A DNA stretch of 60,000 nucleotides from Nymphaea colorata (GCF_008831285.2 NC_045139.1:10320704-10380703); one strand, 5' to 3'. Positions 1 through 11,365 are shown, numbered from the stretch's first letter. Translations and numbers: made by a program. Notes: a model not told the origin generated them from the sequence alone.

Positions 1-1250
1 AACCCAAATTTAATATTGGCAAACCCTGCAGGTAAAGGGTTAAACCCGTAATTTAAGCTCAAACAACCCATTGATGTGAGAGGATAAGTTTGAAACATCA
101 CTTTGCACATATTTTGTTTGAAAAATTTGTGGTGCTCATCTTTGTCACTAAGCACGGCTAACACCGGCTTAGTAACAAAGAGAGACATCTGTAATCACCC
201 TAATTTTTTTCAAAATTTTTGAACATCCAAAACCCAAGTTCAGGTCGAAATTGAGCATTTCAGACCCAAAATTCAAATTTCATTCGAAAAGACAAAATTT
301 GAGCGTCACGCATGCATGGACCTTCCGTTTGTTTTAAAAACTCATTTCTCCCGCCAAAACGTGTTTTTAAACCCAAGTCGCATGCTTGAACGAGTTGACA
401 ACCGACAAAACCAAAATCGGATTTAGAGCGAGTTCGGAGTCGCTCAAAATGGAGTCGTCCACCCATTTGTAACAAAAAAAAACATTTTTAATAACAAAAT
501 AATAATTTTATTTTATAAACAGCCCTTATTTACTTTATACCATTTTATTTAAATTTAATTAAATAAAAGAAGCATCATGCAGTTGCGCGTCGCTCGACCG
601 CACGACCGCTCGGTCGCGCGGCGTGCCTGGGTCGCCTGACTGCGCGGTCGCGCAAGCGGCCCTTCGCACGTGTGGCCGGGGCCTGCCTTGTGCACAGGCC
701 CCAACTTTGTTCCAAATTTGGTCAATTAGGGGAATTTTTGACCATTTTAGGTGGGCATTAGCCCTCCCTACACCTCAAAAAGTGATTTGCAAGCCTAATG
801 GCCAACCATATTAAGTCAAAACCTATTTTTCTTTCAAAAAATTGAAAATAATTTAAAATTAATTGAAATTCAAATGAAAATGTTGTGAAATTAAAAAAAA
901 TCAAATTTTGAGTTTTGGCTACAAAACTCTCTTATAAAAACCCCCATTATGTTCCCTCTTGGGCATCCGCTAGCCCTTTGAGAAACTCTTGTGTATTATC
1001 ACTTTAAGACTTCGAGTTTTTCCCTTAGCTCTCTCTCTCCCTCTCCCTCTCCCTCTTTCCATTTCTCTCTACTTATCAAACTTGGAGCAAACTACAACTC
1101 TTTAAGGGAGCACCAAAGATTTCTTGAAGGCCTCCTCTTCATCGTCTTGGAGATTCATTTAAGGTGAGTCTAAGATCATTTCAAGCATGATTGTTTATTT
1201 ACCCTAAGTCATTTCTCATTAGAGGTATGTAATCATCATCCCCTTTATTT
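1..1250. other. Intergenic, AT-rich, with a GC-rich island
   Basis: No credible gene is visible. About 575-700 is a sharp GC-rich island of repeated cgcg/gcgcg and tcgcg words in otherwise AT-rich DNA. A TATA-like string (cttataaaaa, 931-940) is followed by a pyrimidine-rich stretch (1028-1060), a layout common in the U3/R part of plant LTRs. This is only an inference because no LTR ends were found. Short open frames at 260-475 (minus) and 623-814 (plus) resemble nothing known to me. Confidence 0.5.
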
Positions 1251-1277
1251 CTCTCATATTTTCTTTCATTTCTTCTT

Positions 1278-2525
1278 CATCTCCCTATGACCATATGAGA
1301 TAGCTCTCACTCTCTATTTTAAAGTCAAGAGGTTATGCTCGAGTGCACCAGGAGCATGAGAAGATGAGATGATATTTTATTTTATGATTAAATCATGTTT
1401 TTTCCTTTCTTGAATATATTCTTGTTGTTGTTGTTCTTTCTCTTCATGAATATATTCTTGTTGTTATTGTTCTTTCCTTTTTTGAATATATTCTTGTTGT
1501 TGTTGTTCTTTATCTTCATGAATATATTCTTGTTGTTATTGTTTTTTCCATTCTTGAATATATTCTTGTTGTTGTTGTTCTTTCTCTTCATGAATATATT
1601 CCTATTGTTATTGCTCTTTCCTTTCTGGAATATATTCTTGTTGTTATTGTTCTTTCCTTTCTAGAATATATTCTTGTTGTTGTTGTTGTTTCTCTTCATA
1701 AATATATTCTTGTCGTTATTGTTCTTTCCTTTTCTTGAATATATTATTGTTGTTGTCATTATTTCTCTTCATGAATATATTCTTGTTGTTATTGGTATTT
1801 CTTTTCTTGAATATAGTCTTGTTGTTATTCTATTATTCTCTCTTCTTCATCTCCCCATGGCCATATCAGATTGCCCTAAAATCTCTAGTTTAGAGTCAAA
1901 AGGTTATTTTTAAGTGCTCCGGGAGCATGAGAAGGTGAAGTAATCTTTCATTTTATGATTAAATCATGCTCTTTCTTTTCTTCAATATAGTCTTGTTCTT
2001 GTTACTTTATTTCCTCTATCCTTCATCTCCCCATGGCCACATGAAATAGCTTTCACTCTCTATTTTAGAGTCAAGAGGCTATGCTTGAGTGCACTAGGAG
2101 CATGAAATGAAATGTTATTTCATTTTATGATTGCATCATGTTCTATCATTTCTTGAATATAGCATTATTGTGATGTTTTTCTTTTCTCTCATTTTCATCT
2201 CTCCATGGCCATATGAGATAGCCTTCAATCTCGATTTCCTCAATCTCTATTTTAGAGTCAAGAGGCTATATTCGAGTGCACCAGAAGCATGAGAAAATGA
2301 AATGATATTTTATTTTCATGCTTGAGTCATGTTATTTCATTTCTTGAAAATAGTCTTGTTTTGCTTCCCCCTTTCTCTCTTCCTCATTTCCCCATGGCCA
2401 AAGAAAATTGCTTTCAATCTTTGTTTTAGAGTCAAGAGGCTATGCTCAAGTGCTACTGGGGGCATAGGAAGATGAGATGGTATATCATTTCATCATAGTT
2501 ACATCATGCCCATGCTCCTAGTTGA
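1278..2525. repeat. Five-copy tandem array of a ~175-bp unit
   Basis: Five diverged direct copies begin at about 1278, 1848, 2024, 2196 and 2385. Each starts with a catctcc...catggcca-like segment, followed by tagagtcaagaggctatg and a gagcatgagaa-like segment, and ends with cttgaatata. The spacings of the last copies are 176, 172 and 189 bp. The first copy is lengthened to 570 bp by a 36-bp minisatellite expanded inside it. The array is non-coding and probably belongs to a larger LTR-type element. Confidence 0.8.
1400..1835. repeat. 36-bp minisatellite, about 12 units
   Basis: The word gaatatattcttgttgtt recurs at 1412, 1448, 1484, 1520, 1556, 1592, 1628, 1664, 1700, 1737, 1773 and 1809, so the period is 36 bp with one 37-bp step. 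Units alternate between ttgttgttgttcttt and ttgttattgttcttt forms, suggesting that 72-bp dimers were amplified. Because 36 is a multiple of three, the array is open in several frames on both strands. Those Leu/Phe-rich and Asn/Lys-rich frames are artefacts of the repeat. Confidence 0.92.

Positions 2526-2527
<2 letters not shown>

Positions 2528-2573
<46 letters not shown>
2528..2573. repeat. (CT)n microsatellite
   Basis: An uninterrupted CT dinucleotide run closes the tandem array upstream. Confidence 0.97.
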
Positions 2574-2577
<4 letters not shown>

Positions 2578-2604
2578 CGTTGAATATTGTCTATATATTA
2601 TTCA

Positions 2605-3075
2605 TGCATAGTTGTTTGGTTTTCCATTTATATGTGAATGAATGGTGAGAATGAGAGTGTGATTTGGGATTCTTTATCTTTATCTTCATATTAATTTTTG
2701 AGGTTGAGACTTGTCCAACTCAGGAAAAACCCTCACGAATATGTACATGTTAATATGCATTTTCATGTCATTTGACAAAAGTTTCCTTTTTAATCATTTT
2801 ATTAGGAACCCTAATGAACATCTTATTGTGTGGTTTGATTTTCTTCCATACCCAACGGTAGAAGAAACATATTCCCTTCTAACAAACCAAATAATAACAT
2901 TCTACGTTTATATATAAATCATATTTTATAAAAGATTTTCAAAAGCAAATACCCTCTTCAATGTGGCTTTGGAGACTTAGCTTAGGCTCTTGCATGAGTC
3001 CAAGCTCCCCTCTGACCTACATCAAACTTGAAGTCAGTTGATTTAAGTCATTTCTTCATTTCTAATCTCATGAAG
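2605..3075. repeat. Dispersed non-coding repeat, copy 1 (partner at 15720-16280)
   Basis: This stretch matches 15720-16280 at the level of many ordered words, for example aatgaatggtgagaatg / aatgaagggtgagagc, tatgcattttcatgtca / tatgcattttgatgtca, cccaacggtagaagaaacat / cccaatggtgagagggacat, and gctttggagacttagcttagg / gctttggaaacttagcctagg. No coding frame is conserved. It is probably part of an old LTR retrotransposon family. Confidence 0.7.
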
Positions 3076-3266
3076 ACCCATTTATATACATGTTATATAC
3101 ATATATATGCACATGATGATTCCTTTTATCTTTCCCTCTTTACGTTTCTACATTCTATTTTACAAATTTTCATATACATATGAATGCATATATACATGTG
3201 TTCTATCTTTTCTCTTTAGAACCTTTTGTTTATCTCTTCAAGATAACTGTCTTCTCCTAGAAATTT

Positions 3267-3268
<2 letters not shown>

Positions 3269-3307
<39 letters not shown>
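3269..3307. repeat. (TA)n microsatellite
   Basis: Uninterrupted TA dinucleotide run. Confidence 0.97.
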
Positions 3308-3309
<2 letters not shown>

Positions 3310-3329
3310 TTTTCTTTTCCTCTCTATTT

Positions 3330-4200
3330 AAGTTAAGACTTCATTTTCAAAAGCTTATACAAATATGTATACAAACATTTAGAGAGTATGTATCTCCTCC
3401 TATTTCAAAATCTTCCATTTAAAGATCATTGAAATCTCTTTCTCTATCTCTCTTTCTTCCTCTAAGAATATTTCATCTTTTCCATTCTTTCAAATATTTT
3501 CTCTCATGGTTAAGATCATTTTCATTTACTGACATCACTAAGACCAAAAAATCAAGTAATGACCTAATATTGGATTCATGTTTGATGGTCTACAACTCCA
3601 ATCCATTTTGAAAAATTTTTCCTTCTTATATATCATAGTTATCAAAACAAAAATCTTAGATGTATGTTGTGGTAGGAATGAATGATTTCACTTTCCAATC
3701 ATATAGGATCAATGCATTCATGCATCCGCAATCACTTAATATCACTTATGATCACAAGCACCTCTCCAAAAGAGTTTAAGCAAGATGAGATGGAGCTCTA
3801 ACTAGGTAGTAACCGAATTAGAACAAAATCTTAAACCTACTTAAAGTCTTAAGAGAGCACTAAATTGACTTCAAAATGATTTCCCAAGCTTTCCAAACGA
3901 TATTTATAAAGATTTTCTAATTCTAGTTTTTTCCTGAAATGTTTCACATTCTCAAGTAATTCTTCAAGAACCTTTTCAAAAGTTTGAAACAACAAACTTT
4001 GAATATTTTTTGTACACCGCATATGGAAAGAGAACTTTAAGCCAAGATGAAATGCATCAATAATAAGCATAGCCCTTGGGTTGATTACCCCCAGTAAAGG
4101 CGGAACAGTTGATCCTCGTTCTGACAGGCGAGTCCCTTTCTCTCTTATTTTCAAAATAAAAACTCATTTTTCTTGAGCACTCCAAAACCAACCAAAAATT
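3330..4200. repeat. Diverged member of the LTR-like family seen at 33000-34310 and 36000-37150
   Basis: Ordered similarity to the two later blocks is seen: a 'tcaagact' pyrimidine-rich start, then ggtctacaactccaatc / ggcctacaacccaaatt, then tagatgtatgttgtggtag, then gtttaagcaagatgag and aaccgaattag. Near the end, aggcgagtccctttctct corresponds to gggcgaggccctttat. No gene is visible. It directly adjoins the segmental duplication that begins near 4222. Confidence 0.6.
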
Positions 4201-4221
4201 TTGGGGATGCGAATAGAGGAC

Positions 4222-4760
4222 AATAGATTAAATTACATAAAATTATTTTATATAATACATGTTACTACACCAGTAGTTGGCTGTTTCTATTCCTGCAGAT
4301 TCAAATGCAATACATGTCAATACAAAAAAAAAAGTTATTATGCTGGCGTGTCAATGCTGGATATGATCTGTGTTATCGGTAACGAGAAAGCTATATCTAT
4401 GAAAAATTCACTGGTATAGATAATATCACTGCTTAAGGCCATCTCGCCGCTGTACATATTCTTTAAGGCGTTAACATGATTTGGGTTTTGAAATGGGGGT
4501 CATTCTCCAGCGTGGTAGGGGGCATTTTCAAGCAAATTTCTGCTCGTCATCACAACAGTGTCTGCTCGATCACTGCTTCGCCAACACCAATGCCTCGCTC
4601 ATCGCTAGTGGCAGCACCCTGCATGATCATCATTCGAGCTCTGCTTGATCATAGTTGGAGATCCCTGCTTTATCCATATATAAAAAGAATACCGTTATAT
4701 TCTTAAGAATATTCTGGTCATTATGCAGGGTGAAGCACAACATGTTTTTGTAAACCAGAA
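4222..4760. repeat. Left flank of the duplicated dead copia element, copy 1
   Basis: Nearly the same sequence occurs at 52320-52856, from the ttacataaaattatttta word through ggctgtttc, tgctggatatgat, catatataaaaagaatacc and ttctggtcattatgca. Because this lies outside the retrotransposon, the copies arose by duplication of a chromosomal segment and not by two insertions. A shorter match (accaattggtacc...ttgaattacataa) is also present near 29970-30015. No coding region was recognised. Confidence 0.85.
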
Positions 4761-4765
4761 GATAC

Positions 4766-5151
4766 TCTTGGAGAACCAACTCATGTCATGAAGGATGGTG
4801 ATACCTATAAGGCAAACAAATGTACTGCCAAGAAATCAGACGATGTTGCCATAAAATCTATTGACAAGAGAGGATGCTGTCGTAAAATCATAAGAAAAGA
4901 ATATCATCCAAATCTCTTTATCTAAGAAAAGAGATAAAATAGGCATCACAAGTGGAGATGATTTCTTGAACGAAACAAATTGTAAAAATCAACTTCATCA
5001 TTTTAGGAGTTCAAGTTGTAATTAATGTTCTTTAAATAGTGGAACCTCTATCTCTCATTACTATGTTGAGAAGAGAATAGAGAGTGTTGAGGACGTAGGT
5101 GATTTCAGCACCGAACATCGTTAATTGCTTTCTTTGTTCGTTTTTCTATTA
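4766..5151 (+). repeat. Left LTR of copia copy 1
   Basis: 386 bp, matching 9265-9615. It begins tcttggagaaccaactcat, a mutated form of the tgttagagaaccaactcat seen in the other three LTRs of this family. It ends ...tttttctatta immediately before the primer-binding site. The 3' end is TA and not the usual CA. Confidence 0.88.
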
Positions 5152-5163
5152 TGGTATTAGAGC
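5152..5163 (+). promoter_or_regulatory. Primer-binding site of copia copy 1
   Basis: tggtattagagc lies directly next to the LTR. It differs by one base from TGGTATCAGAGC, the usual plant copia site complementary to the 3' end of initiator methionine tRNA. Confidence 0.85.
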
Positions 5164-5200
5164 TGCATGGTTGATCATTTGGCTTCATCCATTGGTATCT

Positions 5201-6120
5201 ATGGCAGCATCTTCTTCATCGTTGACCTCTTCAATGTTGAATAGATTTATGAGCACCAACTTCAACTTTGACTAGGTGCCATCAAACTTCTTTCAGTTTC
5301 TCTCAATCAAACTTACAACAGATAATTATATATTTTGGGCTACTCAATTCAAACTCATCTTGATTACTTACGGGCTCATGGGTGATATTGATGGAACAAA
5401 CCACTGTCCGTCCAAAACTATTGGAAACTCTAATGATGTAAATCCTGATTACATCTTATGGTTGAAGCATGATCAGATTGTTTTGAGTTGGATTATTACC
5501 TCGTTAAGTGAAAATGTCTTGAGTCAAGTTATTGGTTTGGAAACCGCATATGAAGTCTGATCATCATTGAAGAAATCATATGCAGAAATATTCGTTCATG
5601 CATAATTCATCTTAGAGGCCAACTTCAGGATTTGAAAAAGGGAAACAAGATAGTGGATGAACATTTTATGCAAAATCTATTGCACATCAATTAACTATTT
5701 TCTCTAAACCTATTGATGATGATGATCTTGTCATGCATTTGTTGAAAGGATTGCCAAATAAGTATCGTGCCTTCAAGGATTCAATGGAGACCCAATCTAC
5801 ACCAGTGATGTTAGAAGAGCTTCATGGTCTACTCTTGACGCAAGAATGTAACATACTATAAGGGTTTGGTGTTGAATCCGATCAGCTGAATACTTCTATT
5901 AATTTGACAAACAAGACTAATTTCACTTCTCAAAATCAAAATCATGGAGGATCACTTTATCATGGTGGAAGAAGAAATCATAGCAATTTTAGAAGTCGTG
6001 CAGGCAGATCTCAAAATGATAGACCTCATATTACTTGCCAAATCTATGAAAAACCTAGCCACTCTGCATGCACCTGCTATCAACTTGTCTCATATGCTAA
6101 AAACAATCATTCATTGGCAC
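5201..6120 (+). pseudogene. copia gag remnant, copy 1
   Basis: The nucleocapsid precursor frame starts at ATG 5201 (MAASSSSLTSS) and meets an in-frame TAG at 5273-5275 where the sister copy has CAG. It then reads KLTTDNYIFWATQFKLIL, typical of the copia gag N-terminal domain. The frame breaks again after 5560 and around 5600-5860. The CCHC zinc knuckle near 6036-6085 reads CQIYEKPSHSACTC, with the second cysteine changed to tyrosine. No functional Gag can be made. Confidence 0.85.
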
Positions 6121-9100
6121 CAAAAGCATATCATGTGGCCCCTCACCAGAGTTCCACCAATGATCAAAATTGGTATTCAGATTTCGGGGCTTCACATCAT
6201 GTGACCAGCGACTTGAACAATTTATCTCTGCACTCGGAATGTCAAGGCAATGACAATGTTCATATTGGAGACGGATCAGGTTTGGCTATTAACCTCATGT
6301 CAGTGCACAAATTTGCTAAGGATAATAATATTTTCTTTGAATTTCACCCCTCTGGTTGTTATGTTAAGGATCTTACCTCAAAGAAAGTGCTGCTCCAAGG
6401 ACGAAGAGAGGAAGGTTTATACAAGTTGATGCTGAACAAGAAAAAACGTACATTCTTTACCACTAGAGATATTGGCATCAAGGACTTGTTTGACACTTGG
6501 TATAGACGCTTTGGCCATTCCTCTTTAAAAACTGTTATGAACATATTGAATAATTTTGGTTTGCCTTATGATGATTTTCTACAACATAAAGTGTGTGAAG
6601 CCTGTCAAAAGCGTAAGAGTCATCGTCTACCTTTTAACCAGACTTCTACACCAGCACATGAATTCTTAGATATTGTTTATTTCTGATGTTTGGAGCCCTG
6701 CACCTATGACTAGTATCGATGGATATAGATACTATGCTCTATTTGTTGATGCCTATTCAAAATATTCTAAGATATATCTTCTCAAGAACAAATTAGACTT
6801 ATATGAAGTTTTCCAAAAGTTTAAATTGCATGATGAGTTTGTTACAAGTGCAAAAATAAAATTTCTGCATTTAGATTAGGGTGGAGAATATCAAGGCCTT
6901 ACTGGTATTCTTGAATCAAATGGAATTGGACATAGGATTTCTTGTCCTCACACTTCAAAACAAAATGGGGCAGTAGAAAGACGTCGCCGCCATGTTGTTG
7001 AAACAAGTCTCACTATGTTGGCTGATGCTTGCATACCAAACAAGTATTGGTCTTATGCTTTTCATACAACTACATATCTGATAAATAGAGTTTCCACCAA
7101 AAATCTTGAAGGAGTTAGCCAGTTTGAAGTTATGTTCAAAGCCAAACCAAATTACAATTTCTTAAAATTTTTGGATGCACATGTTTCCCATGCCTGCAGC
7201 CGTACATGAAAAATAAATTGGAGCATAAATATGAAAAATGCATATTTTTAGGTTATGCTCCAAAGCATCATGGATATTTGCCTCAATCCCAAAAATAGGA
7301 AGTCTTTATATCACGTCAACTTGTTTTTGATGAAAGCTGTTTCCCTTTCAAAAAAAAATGAAGAGAGACATGTCCAGGAAAATTACAAAAAGGAAAGCCA
7401 TGACAATTAGATTGTCACTATTCAATATCCATTCTCTCAAAATAGCATTAATGACAATATTGAGAGAGCACATGGTACTCCTACTTGTGTTAATCAATCT
7501 AGTGGCTAAGGTGAGAATCCAAAAAGTGAGGCTTGCCAAGGTGAGAATGCAGATCAAAGCATGACTCTGTCATCCCAGCATGATGAAAATTACTCTGTTC
7601 AAGGTAACGCACCGATTCTCACAAGTACTCACTGTCTAACAACTAGATTCCAAGATGGCACGTTGAAACCAAAACCTTACTCAACAAAACATTCTCTTCC
7701 ACAAACATTTTTAGCCAAGCTCTCTCACGACAGAGATAATATACTATTTGAAGAAGCAAGCAAATATCCAAATTGGATCACCGCTATGAAAACTGAAATT
7801 ACTACTTTGAAGAAAAGTCATACTTGGATGTTTGCTCTGTGTTCAGATGAGCAACAAATTGTGGGATGCAATTGGATTTATAAGATAAAGCGCAAAGCAG
7901 ATGGAAGTCTAGAAAGGTACAAAACAAGGTTGGTTGTGAAAGGATATAGCCAGCAAGAAGGAATAGATTAGTACGAGACTTTTAGTCTTGTGGTGAAACA
8001 AACCACAATCAAAACTATTATTTCTATTGCTATCACACAAGATTGGTACATAAGGTAGATTGACGTATAAAATGCTTTCCTCCATGGACATATTAATGAG
8101 AATGTACGAAACAGCCACAAGTATTTGAAGATCCAAAATTTCCAAACTACGTTTTCAAGCTACAACAAGCAGTCTATGGGCTCAAGCAAGCGCCACGACC
8201 AAGGTTTTCTAGACTCAGTCTTTTTCTTCAGCAAATGGGACTGAAAGGTGTGCAAACTGACAATTCTCTCTTCATTTTAAGACGAGAATTCTATGGTCTA
8301 TATTCTTATATATGTAGATGATACCATTATAACCGAGAATTCTCCAAGACAAGTGCAAGATCTTATGCATAAGCTTGGGCAAGAATTCACCTTAAAAGAC
8401 CTCGGAGACTTGTATTTTTTTTTTGGCATTGAAGTTGAAAAACATAAGCAAGGATTCTATTATCCCAACAAAGTATATTGGAGATTTATTGAAAAGAACA
8501 AAATTACTTGATGTCAAAATTGCCAACTATCCCATGGTTGTCTCTCCACCACTGCATGTCCACCCTGGTACAATCTTTCAAGACCCAAGTATCTATCATT
8601 GTGGGAGCACTTTCGTACGCTACTCTTACTAGACCTGACGTCTCCTTTGCAGTAAACAAAATCTATCAATTCATGCATGTTCTGACTAACGAACATTGGA
8701 AAGTAGTCAAGAGAATTCTATGATGCTTAAAGGGAACTATTGATTATGGGTTTGTTATACAAAGCGGTCAAGATTATTCCATAAATGCCTATTCTAATGC
8801 AGACTGGGTAGGAGATCCGAATGATCGAAAGTCCACTATAGGCTATGCTATTTTCATTAGACCAAATCTTATATCTTGGAGTGCAAAAAAGCAATCCATG
8901 GGTTCAAGTTCTAGCACAAAATCTGAATATGGTGCCCTGGCAAACGTTGTTGCATAAATAGCTTGGCTAAAATATCTATTCAAAGAACTTGATGTACCCA
9001 ATTATGGCACACCAAATATATGATGCGACAATATTGGAGCCACTTGCCTCGCATCACATACAGTGTTTCATAACAAAAGCAAACACATAGAGATAGACTT

Positions 9101-9240
9101 ACATTTTGTTTGAGATAAACTAGCAAAGAAGGAACTCACAGTCAGCTACATTTCAACTCCATATCATATTGCAGATATATTCACTAAGCCCTTAGCCAAA
9201 GATCGTCATGCTTTCATTATACCAAGCTCAACATTGAAAA
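6120..9240 (+). pseudogene. copia pol remnant, copy 1 (protease, integrase, RT, RNase H)
   Basis: In order: a protease-like WYSDFGASHHVTSD near 6170-6210 (the D-T/S-G core is now DFG); a GAG-pre-integrase segment DTWYRRFGHSS...CEACQKRKSH near 6490-6630; an integrase core from 6673 with SDVWSP and LHLD-stop-GGEYQ (TAG at 6877-6879); reverse transcriptase from about 7730 with GCNWIYKIK, RLVVKGYSQ and YVDDT near 8311; RNase H with WSAKKQSMGSSS near 8878 and HNKSKHIEIDLHFV near 9072. Stops and frameshifts occur throughout, and a 72-bp in-frame deletion at 6291 removed part of the protease-integrase linker. Confidence 0.9.
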
Positions 9241-9264
9241 CCGTGCATTGATCTTGAGGAGGGC

Positions 9265-9615
9265 TGTTAGAGAACCAACTCATGCCATGCAAGATGGCCA
9301 TACTTGTAAGGCAAACAAATCTATTGCCAAGAAATCAGAGGATGTTGTTGTAAAATCAGAAGAAAAGAATATCATCAAATCTCTTTATCTAAGGAAAGAG
9401 ATAAAATAGGCATCACAAGTGGAGACGATTTCTTGAACAAAACAAATTGTAAAAATCAACTCCATCATTTTAGGAGTTCAAGTTGTAATTAATGTTCTTT
9501 AAATAGTGAAACCTCTATCTCTGGTTACTATGTTGAAAGATAATAGAGAGCATTGAGGACAGTTGATTTCAGCACCGAACCTCGTTAATTGCTTTCTTTG
9601 CTAGTTTTTATATTA
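9265..9615 (+). repeat. Right LTR of copia copy 1
   Basis: 351 bp, beginning tgttagagaaccaactcatg after the polypurine tract gaggaggg (9256-9263) and ending tttttatatta. It is about 35 bp shorter than the left LTR because of internal deletions around 9310-9360. It is followed by GATAC, matching the base quintet before the left LTR. Confidence 0.9.
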
Positions 9616-10480
9616 GATACATATAACCAGCTTCACCCTTTGATCAAAGGAAGTGCTCATGTTACTTCAACCAGTAACTAACAGCCCACTAGCCACCGAC
9701 GCAAGCCAATGACACTACATCCCTCAGAAGCAGTCTGAGATTCCGATTGGTGTCTAATTTCAATATCCACCAATTATCATGGCATAGATATATAATGAGG
9801 GATGTACACATGTCGATGCAGATCTTACTACCTTTCAAGTTAAGTGTTGCATCTCAAAGGATGTTCGATTTTTGCCGATTAAATGTTATTGCACAAAGTA
9901 CAATATTCAATGGCAAGGGAAAGCATGTGTGCCATTGAAAAATGAAAACCGTCCTCCTCTATAATGGAGGGTCAATCGCCATTGTTTGAATAGTGTCCGC
10001 CACATTGCTAAACATCCAGGGTGGTCTAGCTGCAATCGCCATTGAAGAGAGGATTGAAAAAAGAAGTGATCTGGCATTGCCTGTCACCAGCGAAGCGGTA
10101 GAAAAGGGAAATGATTCATGCTGTTTATATCGGCCCAAAAAATGCTTGCGGTCTTCTTTCCTTAGCATCCCTCCTATGTAGGTCACTTGGCCAATAGGAT
10201 GAGGTGTAGTTGATTCCTTGCATGGAGACTCTTAGCCACCATGATGAAGACAGACCAATTCCTTGTGTGCAGAGCCTCAGCTGCCGGGATGATGGCAGGG
10301 AGAGAGGAGCTATTCTGTTATCCAACAGTTAGAGCAATTTCTCCTTCCCCTCCTCCTCCTCTTCTCATATCAATTTATGCTCTTGCATCTCATTCACAAC
10401 CTAGGAATCCGTCTCTTGCTTGCCATTGGTGTTGTTGGAGAAGTAATGCACAAATTCCTTCGTGTTGCTAATTAAATATG
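9616..10480. other. Right flank of copia copy 1; unassigned DNA
   Basis: From 9616 to at least 9717 this matches 59900-60000 beyond the sister copia, so the duplicated segment continues past the element; its far end lies outside the window in the other copy. Short frames at 9959-10186 (minus) and 10241-10471 (plus) were examined. They show no motif I recognise and are probably chance. Confidence 0.6.
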
Positions 10481-11016
10481 AGATTTGATTGGTAACTATA
10501 GATGTTAAATTAAATTGTATTTTTTTAATGAATTCTTAGCAGTTCTAAAGGGTTTTGTCTGTATTCTCTAAGGGGACGTTTGATCGGTCGGGAATTTTGA
10601 TTCTCCAATGAAAATTTTTAAAGCAAAATTCCACCTGAAAATGAAATTGAAAATTTCCGTCAAATTTCAACTTCCACTTGTGTTTGATAACTTAGAATCT
10701 TCATTCCAGAATTGAAAATTCCTTGTTTCATTGAAATAGAAATAAAATTTTAGAATTCAGAGACCATTGAATTCAAATTAGCCACTGCCGCCTTTTATGT
10801 TAAAAAGCAACTCTGCTGGAAGTACTCAAAAAAAAAAAGCTGTCATGAAAAATAATTGAAAAATAATCTTACAGCCCACAGTAGTGACTGAATTAGCTAT
10901 TCTTTCTTTGAGTTGAAGTCAACTACTTGAACAACAAAACGAAACCAAAGGTGTGCCCCAACAAGAAGATAAACCTGGAGTACTCGTTTTTCTTGCTAAT
11001 CTTCTCATTTTCTTAG
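10480..11016. other. Intergenic, with one transposon-like end
   Basis: ggggacgtttgatcgg at about 10571 resembles the start of Tourist/Harbinger-type MITEs, but I found no matching inverted end within 400 bp. Otherwise nothing is recognised. Confidence 0.35.
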
Positions 11017-11200
11017 GCTTGGACAGAGTCTCAACCAATTCATCAACGAGCACCAGCAGATGGAAAAAACCATCGCAATAGGCACCTACCAGGACTGTTA
11101 GCTTGACAAGTTTTTTAAGGACTGCAAAAGGAGATCCTCGCAGTATAGTCTGGCTGTAAGCTTAAAACGCGTCGATATCTGCTCGTCCACAGCTACGTGA
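11017..11200 (+). other. Possible exon remnant, unrecognised
   Basis: After a splice-acceptor-like ttctcattttcttag, a frame reads QFINEHQQMEKTIAIGTYQD, meets a TAG, and continues LDKFFKDCKRRSSQYSLAV to a further stop near 11198. The amino-acid composition looks protein-like (mixed helix-forming residues), unlike neighbouring chance frames. I cannot name a family. The internal stop means it is either a pseudogene piece or coincidence. Confidence 0.25.
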
Positions 11201-11365
11201 GTATCATATCAAGCAAAGGTTATTTACTTTTTAGATATGGCATACATGCTTGAACGCGGTGTTATCAAACTCTTTTCGTTCTGCTTTCACCACCTTCTTC
11301 TGCTTGCTTCAGTACGACTTTTGAAGACCTTACACTCCGACCTATGACTAAGTTTTTCTTGCACA

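Larger units (their letters stand above)
4766..9615 (+). mobile_element. Degenerate Ty1-copia retrotransposon, copy 1
   Basis: The full structure is present but inactive: left LTR 4766-5151, primer-binding site at 5152, gag remnant, pol remnant in the order protease, integrase, reverse transcriptase, RNase H, and right LTR 9265-9615. The flanking GATAC at 4761-4765 and 9616-9620 is a perfect 5-bp target duplication. Domain order (integrase before reverse transcriptase) identifies copia. Protein words suggest the Ale/Retrofit group, but this is tentative. Many stops, frameshifts and a 72-bp deletion make it non-autonomous. A sister copy lies at 52862-59899. Confidence 0.93.

Noticed and set aside
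1388-1664. Long open frames on both strands (Leu/Phe-rich plus strand, Asn/Lys-rich minus strand)
   Set aside because: They are produced by a 36-bp tandem repeat whose unit length is a multiple of three; there is no start context or conserved domain.
1400-1835. Regular 36-bp repeats considered as a CRISPR array
   Set aside because: Repeats are contiguous with no unique spacers, in plant nuclear DNA; this is a minisatellite.
10571-10800. A second Tourist-like MITE
   Set aside because: Only the left-end-like ggggacgtttgatcgg is visible; no inverted partner or TTA/TAA pair found.
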